From: Icerya purchasi
Taxonomy: Eukaryota; Arthropoda; Insecta; Hemiptera; Monophlebidae
Reading direction: 5' to 3'
Length of the DNA stretch: 64,000 bases
Assembly (NCBI GenBank): GCA_039619475.1
Contig: CM077116.1
Location: 34,049,183 to 34,113,182 of the forward strand
In this document: piece after piece, positions 23,542 to 35,500 of the stretch
How the letters are laid out: every line of letters starts with the position of its first letter
How positions within the stretch are numbered: position 1 is the stretch's first letter
Made by a program: the position numbers and the translations under genes
The notes under the pieces: model-generated
Told to the model about the DNA's origin: nothing
The model's input: the letters and a program-made list of their open reading frames with translations, nothing else
The model's database searches: none

Positions 23542-26500
23542 TGGATAAAAGAAAACGAATGTGAGCTAGCATGATAATAGAATAATGAGAAGCCAAAAGG
23601 GCGAGAGTATGAATGAGGAACCTGAAGGACTACGATGCAGTTGCCCCTTAGTCCAAATTCAAAACCAACTACGCAAAGAGTAAATAAAGAGGGAAAAACA
23701 GGATTAACAGAGAAAGTTTTTAAATACATAATCCCCCGTTGCTCAAATAAATCATTGGATATGGACTGTGATATGCTATCATCGAACCTAGTTTGAAGGG
23801 AGCAAGTAATGTCAACGGAGTGTGAAAAGTATATAACTAAATGACAGGAAAGTAATCGTAAAGTAAAGAAAATGATACAAAGAAAGATTTAATTCGGAGC
23901 AGCGACACCCATCTTTCAAAAAATTCATTGCGTCTGAGTAGTCCAGCATGCTCTATCAACCAAAAACGCTGAAAGAGATCGTAAAAATCTGTATAGAATC
24001 AGTATTAGTGCTGAAGAAACGGTCAACTCCATTAACAGTTATATAAAAATAATTCTTATAACCCATTTTTAGAAATGATTAAAAGATTAAACGAGAAGTC
24101 GAGAAAGGACAGCGAATAAAAATACTAAGAATTCAAAACAAATAAACAGTAAAAGAATAGCGAGGCTAAGACGAAAAAATGTATAAGGAATAATATAGTA
24201 ATACACACTGTAGGGAGAAGTAAAAGTGAAATTGGAGAAAACGTTTGACTAACAAAATCTCTAAGACTCCAAAACTTGACATAGAGCTGAAGGATTTCAA
24301 ATTTAACGAGAATAGAAGATAGCGGATTTTCAATAAAAAGGGATATGGGGTGCATGGGAAAATAGCTATTAACGGTCGGGGCCATTTTAATATTGGAACG
24401 ACTCTTATAGCCATAAAACATATTCACGCAACAAAAAATTTTTACCATTTACATTTGAATAAGTAGCTCATTAAAATGAAGAAAATTTTGTAAATTCAAC
24501 GGCTTTCAGAATTTCAATTACGAAATTTAGTAATTTTCAAATAACGCACTGTGCGAAGACGAATTATTTAGTTAACATTAAAATTGGTTTTATTCTATAT
24601 GAAATCTAACTGCATTCTCAAAGCAATTTTTCGAATTTTTCAGCACTGATGCATGCGTTAGTGTTCGGTAATGTAACAGCCATTATTCAGCGAATGTATT
24701 CTCGAAGATCACTGTATCAAACGAAATGGAGGGATTTAAAGGACTTTCTCACTTTACACCAAATTCCAGACGAACTGAAGCAAAGGATGCAGGATTATTT
24801 TCAAACGATGTGGTCATTAAATCACGGAATTGATATTCATGAGGTGAGGGAGGTATGTTGTTATTTTTCTTTTAACTATAAGCATCGGAGAAACGGATAT
24901 AATACTGCTAGCAATTTAGAAAAGGTGTTTTAAATAACGTGTTCGACTTTTTGATAATTTAGTAATATCCAGTTTTCTGGAAAATGTTACAACACATTTC
25001 GCCAATGAATTATCGTTTTTTTGTTTTTCAATAAAATAGTTAAAAAGCAGCGGTAAACTTTGAACTACTATTTTTAAATATGTTAGCACATTTTTAATTG
25101 TTTTTTTAATAAATTAAATTTTTTAAACAATTTACACCATTATACAATAAGTAAAATTGTATAATGGTATAAATTTGGACTTGAAATAAAAATAAATTAT
25201 TCTTTTTTTGTAGTTATATCGTGTCATGCACATTATGGTTAAGAGCACGGTGTTGAAGGAATTAATTTATTAGAAACGTCTGCATATTTCACGAATAGGT
25301 GAAAGCATTCATTAAGTGAACTGGAAAAGTTGAAGGAGGACGAGCAAATGGGCCTATAAATAGAACAGTGGAAAAGAATATGTTTGTGCAGTAATCTAGG
25401 CTTTACAAGTAAAGCAAATGAAAGAATCAGTTCTGAACGTGCACAGAATGTCACAACCGTCTCTTCGTGGGCGAGGAATACACAGAGACAATCAGACATC
25501 TCTGTATTGAGAAAGAATCTCGAATTCATTAAATATGTTGCAAAGAATTTCAAAAGATATCGCTAGAAACAGTTAAGCCATGAATGTGGTATCTTTAGCA
25601 GCCCGATTGGCTTTTTCATATCATTTATTTAGCCTGGTAAGTGTTGATATCGATCATTCTGTTCAATTTCACACGCTATCGGTTCTACCGAGATCAAAAT
25701 GGAGCTAAATATTGATTATATTATCACGTGGCAGTAGTCGTTTCAAGTGACAAAGTGAAATTTTTTGAAATTTTCAAAAGTATATGTGTAATGGTAAACA
25801 CATTTGCATTTTTTCCAGCCCTAAACGGTAATACTGAAATGAATTCGAGCCATTCTATTACACGGGGGGAAGCAAATGAAATGTGACCAATTGTTCTTTT
25901 CAAGTTACCAACGAAACGAACTTCAAGTTAACCTGTTTTTGTATCACAATCCTATTCCTTTAGTCAAATCCTTCTCCCAATTCGGTATCATTCTCAATGT
26001 AGGTCGCCTTTTCACGATCTCATCAGCTATCTATACACTTCTTCCACCAAAAGATCCAATTTGTTAAATCGCTTTTCGGAACTAACCTATTCTCAAAAGG
26101 CTTTTCCCCATCTTGCAGTACATAACGAATTCATTCGGATGGTATTCTTACTATTTTCTTCCTGCACTTTAATTTTCACAGGCGGCTCGAAGTTCTGGCA
26201 TTGGTGCCGCTTGTATTCTTTCTGCTCCAACTATTACCTTTTTAACTCTCTTTTTTTATAACTTCAGCGCGTAATGTATTAAAGTAACTACATTCCTCGG
26301 ACTCGAAAAGCGTTTTATTAGTTATTTCTACACCTTTTCCTAAATATTTTACATTTATCCTACACATTAGTTTCTTAATTTCTAATTTATTAACATCACC
26401 GGCATTTCTAGTAAAATTTTAGTTAACTTTTTAGCGCATTCGGCTGCAGTAATTATTGGTCGCTCATAAGTAGATTATCCATCAAAGTGTCTTTGCTTTC

Positions 26501-29500
26501 TTTTTCATGATCTGCAACGCCGTGATTTTTGGATCGATAACCATCCTTCCTTTTTTCCAATCCCCGTTCCTTTTACGTAGCCATTCTATTATTTTCTTCA
26601 AAATTTACATTGCTTTTAATCAAAGCCTACTTGTGGCTTCTCTTTTCCATTTTTCTCTTGTGTTCAATAATCTCTCAGCTCTATGTGAAATGATTTTGTT
26701 CGCACATGTTTCCAACTTTACTATAAAATTATGTACGGAAACACAACAAACATATTTAAATGAAAAACATTAAATATATTAAAACGATTATATATAATTA
26801 CACCTACATGTTTCGCAAACTATGTACTCTTATTCGTTATACTGATTTTCGCGCTGTTCAGCATGACACCCCAAATTAAACGCATTCCTTCTAGAATTAT
26901 AGTTCGCTATTGTTTTTTAATTTTATATAGTTCTCCACATTGAAATTATTTATAAAATTATTCTGTTCATACATGTTTCTCACTTCACTACAAAATTGAA
27001 TATACATATATATCAGAAAACAATTTGAAAACATCGAGTACATTATAATTACACCGCCATGTTTCGGAAAATACGTTTGATATTTTCCGTTTAAATAGCG
27101 TTTCCATATATACTTTTATATAATCTTCCCGACTTAGATTTTACCTTGTTTTATTTGAATGTTCCTTTATTTCATCAAAATTCACGACCTTTCATTCTAA
27201 TCTTCTGGGCCTTCTACTTTTCACTCTTTGTAGTGCTCATTACGTTTTTGCCTTAACATGTCCGTTAACTGTCCCCTTTGTTAACTATCTCAATTTGCTC
27301 TATTCAGTAACTGATTCGCAATGTAATCGCTGTCACTTTTATTTCTCGTTTAAGTTGGTAAATGTGCTTTGCCGATGTGTCCGAGAGAAGTTTTACCCCT
27401 TTTTTCCATCTCAATTTTCATAATAATTGTTTCATCAATGACGGATTTATCTTACTTTCTATTTTTTTTTTTTTTTTTTTTTATATAGCTCACAATAATA
27501 ATCCAAAGATCATTTATATTTACACGATTGTGATTTATTTTCTTCTTCTTATCTACTAAATGCACCATTTCCGACTCAAACCTAAGTTTTTCCATATCTG
27601 TTTTGTATTTCTTGTTGCACTCAGTGAATTTCTTCTTTTTTTTTTTTTTTTTTCGCTACTCTTTTTCGGCGTGTCAAGTACGGACATTAACCCGGCGCAA
27701 CAGAAATTTTTGTGTTTCAGCGTGCGGCAATGGGATTCGAACCAGGTCCTACTCAAACGAAACGCCACTATCTAACCAACTACACTACAACAACAGAATA
27801 GAGGGATAAGCATAAATGAAAGAACGTTAAATAATTAAAGATTCACTGATGATACAGTTCTGACATAGAATTAAAGGATTTAATAATTAAGTTCAACGAA
27901 ATAACGAAGAAAGATGATTCGATAATGAACATTACCAAAACAAAATCTGAGGAAAGTACAGAGAACACGCTAACAGTGAATGAAGTAAAAATTAGTAAAG
28001 TCGGAGAGACTGTTTATTTAGGTCAAATTGTAGCATTACGCAATCGAACTGAGAAGGAAATCATTGGCTTGGTAAAAATTTTGGTCGCTGAAGTAGAACC
28101 CTTTTTGGCAATATATATATATATATCAAAAAATATTATAATTTTAAATAATATACCGCCCATTATTACATATGGCTGTCAAACTTTGACGTTAATGCAA
28201 GTATTGATAAATAAACTTAGAATAACGCAAAATAAAATGGAAAGGTCTAGAGATATAACTTCGATATTAAAAGATAAAATTGGACTCAATTTCAATTAAG
28301 AGCGAGCTCAAATATAACAAATAATTTATCCGAGTGACAGCGGGTAATATTTCAAAATTAAAATCATAAAAGGTAGACACTTCAGAAATAATAGATTATG
28401 GGATAATTTATGAGAAAATAAAAAGAATAGAAAACGGAAGATATGATGGGAAGGCGACATAAGGCTAATTATTGGGCATTGACACTTTAAAAGAGTAGCT
28501 TAAGTCCTGCTTGAATGGAGTAGGTCTAGGAAAATGTCCGTTTTGCAGAACTAGCGATGTTTAATCATTTAATCTTGGTGGTGGATTAAATTTAATATAT
28601 TATATAAAAGTTATGTTATTCCTTTAATCGATCGACGACCTAAATAAATAATTAAATTACAGTATTACATAGATACCAGTGTTACGTATTTCTCTTTCTT
28701 CGGAATTTACCGTGAAACTGATTAATTTCGACTTTGAGCATGCTCTTTTTCGATAAGTCATATTGTATAAATTTCACTTACATGGAACGTTCTATTTTAG
28801 TACAATATAACTAAAGTTTACTCGTTGTCTCTTTATTAATTTATTCCGCTATCGATTGTTTTTAGACGCTGAAAGAATTTCCAGAAGAACTGCGGGGTGA
28901 CGTATCAATGCACCTTCACCGGGAAATCCTACAACTGCCAATATTTGAAAGAGCTGCCCAAGGATGTTTAAAATTATTATCATTACATATTCGCACAAAT
29001 TTCTGCGCGCCCGGCGAGTACTTAATTCACAAAGGAGATGCCTTGTCCTCAATATATTATTTGTGTAATGGTTCCATGGAAGTGGTACATGACGATATGG
29101 TAGTAGCGATATTAGGTAATAACCAGTTAGTTTTTTTTTTTAAAGCACCCACACAAAAACGAAATTAATTACACGCATTTTTCGAAGAACTTTTAGCTTT
29201 ACCTAACAGAGGTCTGCAACGAGTATAGTGCTTCAATGATAACTCCGCTTGTGAAAATGATAAGAAATTATATAATAATAGTCGTCAGCATCCATACCTA
29301 ATGTTAGGTCGATATTACAAAAAAAACCAGAAGATGGTTGACAAAACGGCCAATATTAATATATAGAGTCGGTACAGAATAATCAGAAATCATTTAGTGA
29401 TTTTAATGGTAGTTTATCTGCAATGTTCGACAGTAGAACATCCAGTTCTAATATGTATGGGTGAGGAAAGAGTATAAGTTTATCATTTTATTTGCAATAA

Positions 29501-32500
29501 AAATTTCAGGATATCGGTTTTCATAGTTTGTTCTATTTGTTTCGCTTTCAAAAAATTAAAAATAAAAAAAAATCATCGTATCTTTTTTTGTTACGAAGTA
29601 TACTATATATATATACAACACAAAAATAATTGCTAAAATTTATTATAATATTTGATTGAAATTTCTGAGCAGTACATTTTTTTCGCAATGTATTTCACCT
29701 AAAAAGTTGTCGGGAGATTGAAGCGTTTACGTAAAAATAAACGTTCAAAATAAATCGGAAAAAAAACCGAACAATTAAACAATATTTCATTAATTAAGAA
29801 CACCGATTAAGATTCCAGAAATATAAAAAAAAAACTATATTTTGCACGGCAACAAAACGCGGTAAATCGAAAAAAATTATCCTACAAGTAACCCTTCTTA
29901 AAAGGGCTGTTTTAAAAAATACGTTTGATCAAAAAGTTTGGAAAAAAAACAGAAAATAAAAAGGAAACTTGTAAAACGAAAAAAAAAAAAAAATAGAAAA
30001 CAATATTTAAAGAAACAGTTTTAAAAGGAGATAGGAACGAATTGTCGCAAAAATAGTAATTTATTAAATATAAAACTATACAAGCCCAGTGTATCTGTTT
30101 CGGGGATTAAATATGTCATAGATGTTTCGGATCGGTAAAGCGTTGAAGCTTTGTATAAAGACCAATCCGACAAAAAGTAATTTTTATGAATTTAAATTTT
30201 AAAAAATTCATAAACGATTCCTCGTCAAATCGATCGTACGGCCACAAATATTATTGGTGTTTTAATGATCAATATTACAACGTTTTAGCAAAATGATGGC
30301 TGATTTACGTAGTAACTCGGAATAACAACATATTTTATTTCGTACGTTATACGTACTGGTATGTTTTTACAAAGAATTAACTATGGAAAACCGTGATAAA
30401 TTTGAATAGTAATAAATTTGTTATTTTCGCGTGATTAGGTAAAGGAGATTTGGTCGGCTGTGACATCAGTACTTGGTTACAACCAGGCGTAACTAACGGC
30501 GCCGGTCCGAACGATATAATCGTCAAGTCCAGCTGCGATGTTAAAGCTCTAACGTACTGCGATTTGAAATGCATCAATATGCAGGGACTTATAGACGTTC
30601 TCAGATTATATCCGGAGTATCAGCAGGAATTTGCTCACGACATTCAACATGATCTCACATATAATTTGCGCGAGGGATACGAAGCTGACGTGAGTATTTA
30701 TTTTATTTTTTTTTTCCACCTGTCAACCGGGGACCTTTACCCAGAAACAATTAGAACAAAAAGGAATCAACTATATCTTAATACGATCAGATATTGTTAG
30801 GAGAAAGGAACAAATAATAGGAACAATCTGTGGAGAGGGAAAAAATAGGACATAGGAGGCGCAATACGGAGTAGGAAGACCGAGTATCAATAAAATGGAA
30901 TAGAAAGCAGGAGCACTCAGTTGAAAGAAATCAACACTCTTTAATGCGTTTTTCATTTGATCGCCTAAAAATCAAATGAGAAACGTGTTAAAGATTCGCT
31001 GCTCATGAAAGAGCCTGCCAGAAAAAATGGTAAAATAAACTTCCCAAAAAAAAAATTGATGGTGTCGTTTGAACAAAATATAGACTGGTCGAGGCCGGTG
31101 TGCGGCTCTTATGTTTAAATAGGGATTAATGAACTCAGCTAAATATAAATATGGTAACAAGCCTCCAGCTTTCTATAGAATTCACTATTAACTTGGAATT
31201 GATAGTCCAAAAAGAATCACCTTACCATTTCCCTTCTTCAGATATTCTTTCCTTATCCACCTCCAATCACGCTAGACTTTGGCGGGATATTTATCCCTTC
31301 CTATTTTCTAATCGTCATTCGCATTACCGTTTTATTCAGCCGATTCATCGTTCCCTGTCTTGGTTCCATTCTATTCATTTCGGTCGTCGCCGTTCTATTG
31401 TCTCCCTAATAATTCGTCTCCGGATCAATCATTCTCTCCTCCCCTCCTCTCGCATTTGCTCTGTCGCCTTTTCCTGATTGTTCTCTTCACGATTGTGATC
31501 CTCCTCGTACATGTGATGCTGATCACATTTTCTTCGAGTGTCCTACTCTTCGTAACGAACGCTCCATTTTATACAGTCACCTCTTGTCATTAGGTCTCCC
31601 TACTCCCTATAACTCTTCCTTTATCCTCTCCTTTCATTCATCTTCTGTGGTGTCTGCAGTGCTGTCCTTTGTTACGTTCATTTCGTTTAGTTTTTTAGCT
31701 TAGTTTTCCTGTTGTTGGGTCAGTGCCGCTGGCGCGCCTACAAAAATAGAAAAAAAAAAAAAAAAATCATCCTTAGATGTATATTTTTAATTTCTTCATT
31801 AATCAGTAAGTCAAAGCGCTCTTTTTTAAGCTGTTTTGATAGTGAAATTTTGCCGGAAGGATATTGAAGAGTACTGAAAATTACGGTAACGGTGTAGATT
31901 TTAATGTGCCAGCGACCAGTTCCCATTATCTGCTTGAGCTGAGCGTACGCTTTTGAAAGTAGACAAGTTGTAAAACTACAAGAAACGCTTGTATCGAGAA
32001 ACAGAAAACGAATTTGCGGATAGCTCTAAAAACTAATCCGTTGCTCGATTGGTTAAAAATACAGTACTAAAAAGCCAATTTATTAAAAATAGAGAAAAAA
32101 AACACTTTGAAAAAGTATACAATCATATCTGAAAATATCGCCTACCTCTATAGGGAAAAACATCCAGTCTAAAAATTTCCGGGTCACCGCTCGGACGAAC
32201 AAGTGTAAATTTCGGTTGAAACAATTTTAGTACGAGGTAAAAGAGTTCTTTATAAGCCACTTCTTTGGTCACGTCCAACACTGGAAATTCCTTCATCCCG
32301 TATTAACGTAATTTTAAATCACTTCTTTATTTTTTTAAATACACTAGCAACCTTCTAAATATACGATTTCGTAGATATCTGATGAACATACAAGCGCTCT
32401 TCGTTTTATACGTTCCCTTTTAAATCGATAAACATTTAAAAATTTTTAATTCAATGTGTTGTTAGAAATTATTTAAATTATTCTGACATTTATCAATGTG

Positions 32501-35500
32501 TATAGGACGCCGATATGAATGGTATTCAAGCAATGACACTGCCTTCAATCAGTGAGGACGACGAAAATCTTCCTGAGGATGGTGAAACGTCGCCGACTTC
32601 TCCAACGGGGAAGTCACCTCTGCATAATAACACGAACAGTCCGCGACAAAATCGTTTTAGCAGCAGGTAAACTAATGATACTTACAATTAAAGATTTTTT
32701 AAAATAATTAATATATAAAAGTAATAATGTGATTTTACACCTATTTGCTGAAATAATAATTATTTGAAATAATGCACATATATGTATATATATATCAAAC
32801 AGCAAAAGGTAAATATATTTCTATTTAATGCTTTATTTGCTATTTGGTACATACATTATTTCAAATAATTATTATTCTGATTGGAAGAGGACATGTAAAT
32901 CAAAAAAATTCTCTATTTATACCATACACACAAAAATGTTAACAAAAAACCTTGCAAACTCTTAAAAAGGAATACACTCATGAAGTTTTTGGGACGAATG
33001 GAAAAAAGTAAGAAAAACTCATTTAACATCTTGAACTATACAGAAAAATAATAGGCCACGCGTACGTTGTTTGATCTTGTCACATGTATCAATATAGGCG
33101 ATAGAAAAACAGTGTATTTGTATTTTAAATGTAATTAATAAAAAGGAATAAAGGAACTATTATAACAAGAGAATAGCCAAACAAAAATTGGAGAAAAAAT
33201 ATTATTAGTATATTTTCAACTAACCCATGAAACGGGAAGAAGTAGAAAATAAATTTCTATTCCTAAACATTTAAGGATAGCGGATAAAAATAATTCGAAG
33301 GCAGAAAGAACCGAAATAGAAAGAAATGAGGGAGTATAAAAAGAACCGATAAGAGGAATCTAGACACCGACTTTTAATAGAGAAGAATAAAAGGACGATT
33401 GTTCAATAGAGAAAGCCGCATATTCACAAACAAAATATGATCAGCATTACAAGGTATACACGTAAGGGAGATAAAAAAGGAAAAAAATAGAGCAGATGCA
33501 GATGAAAACTGAGAAAATGATGTAGAAAGGAGACCTACGATTAAAGCGGGGGCGACGAGTAGCCAAGATTGTGGAACGTGTAAGAAAGAGCAAATATCTA
33601 GAAAACCGTGGACGGGGAATAAGAATTGACTAAATAAGGAGGTAAAAGAAGACAGAATTAGAGAATGAAAAAGAATAGCTGAACCACAATTAGGAATGAG
33701 TCATTTAAGGAAAGAAGAGCAAATGGAAGAGCGTGCTAAGGAATCCACCACCTTATTGAATACCCAAATGACCAGGAATCCACAGAAGATCGATCTCGAT
33801 CGAGTAGAGGAGGAAAAGATCATGAATGAGAAAGCGTATGAGAAATATTAAGAAATCAGAAGAGGGAGCAGAAAGAGAAGATGAAATAGCTTGCAAAACA
33901 CTTTTAGAATCTGAGATAATGAGAAGTTTATGGAAAGCCAATGTTGAGGAAACAAAAAGGACAGCGTGTAGAATAGGAACAGATTCCGCATAAAAAATTG
34001 AACAAAAGGAGGGAAGCTTAAAGACCCAGAATGTAATTGAAGGTGGGACAAAAACAGGCAGAACCAACTCTGCTTGGCCTTTTGAAACCGTCCGTATAGA
34101 TAGTGATGAGTGAAGGGAAAAGAGAACCTAAAGCACAGGAGAATTCAGCTCTGGCGACATGTTGAGGAACAGATTTAGAACAGAGCGGCAAAGAAAGATA
34201 ATAGGATGAAGGAAACTAGAAAAACTGAAAGATTTAAATCAATTTAACAACAATTCGGAACGAGATAAGTCTCGAACCCGTAATCTCTGGTTTGGTAGCC
34301 AAGCATCTTAACTACAAGACTACCGCGCTACCTATAATATAATATAACATATATACATATGTATGTGTATACATATTGTTCCATATAACAGACTTTTATA
34401 TGTAAAAAACAAAAATATTACATAATTTTCCCGATACATAAAAGAGGACTAATTCTAAAGAAGAAAGAATAGAAATCCTCCCAAAAGGACTTCTTCAGGG
34501 CTTCACGTATAAAACTAAAACTCTTATCCTCCTTATATTTCTGTTCGACTTCGTCAATTTTCCCCTTTTATTTATAGTCACGGTAAACTTTTTTATTTCT
34601 CTTTCAGTTTTTCTAGTTTACTTCATCCTATTATCTTTCTTTGCCGCTCTGTTCTAAATCTGTTCCTCAACATGTCGCCAGAGCTGAATTCTCCTGTGCT
34701 TTAGGTTCTCTTTTCCCTTCACTCATCACTATCTATACGGACGGTTTCAAAAGGCCAAGCAGAGTTGGTTCTGCCTGTTTTTGTCCCACCTTCAATTACA
34801 TTCTGGGTCTTTAAGCTTCCCTCCTTTTGTTCAATTTTTTATGCGGAATCTGTTCCTATTCTACACGCTGTCCTTTTTGTTTCCTCAACATTGGCTTTCC
34901 ATAAACTTCTCATTATCTCAGATTCTAAAAGTGTTTTGCAAAGCTATTTCATCTTCTCTTTCTGCTCCCTCTTCTGATTTCTTAATATTTCTCATACGCT
35001 TTCTCATTCATGATCTTTTCCTCCTCTACTCGATCGAGATCGATCTTCTGTGGATTCCTGGTCATTTGGGTATTCAATAAGGTGGTGGATTCCTTAGCAC
35101 GCTCTTCCATTTGCTCTTCTTTCCTTAAATGACTCATTCCTAATTGTGGTTCAGCTATTCTTCTTCATTCTCTAATTCTGTCTTCTTTTACCTCCTTATT
35201 TAGTCAATTCTTATTCCCCGTCCACGGTTTTCTAGATATTTGCTCTTTCTTACACGTTCCACAATCTTGGCTACTCGTCGCCCCCGCTTTAATCGTAGGT
35301 CTCCTTTCTACATCATTTTCTCAGTTTTCATCTGCATCTGCTCTATTTTTTTCCTTTTTTATCTCCCTTCCGTGTATACCTTGTAATGCTGATCATATTT
35401 TGTTTGTGAATATGCGGCTTTCTCTATTGAACAATCGTCCTTTTATTCTTCTCTATTAAAAGTCGGTGTCTAGATTCCTCTTATCGGTTCTTTTTATACT

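Noticed and set aside
24125..24448. 107-codon minus-strand frame considered as LINE ORF1
   Set aside because: No zinc knuckle or other ORF1 feature could be seen; left unassigned.
25384..25566. 60-codon open frame in an Elk intron
   Set aside because: No recognisable family and no exon-like splice sites continuing the Elk frame.
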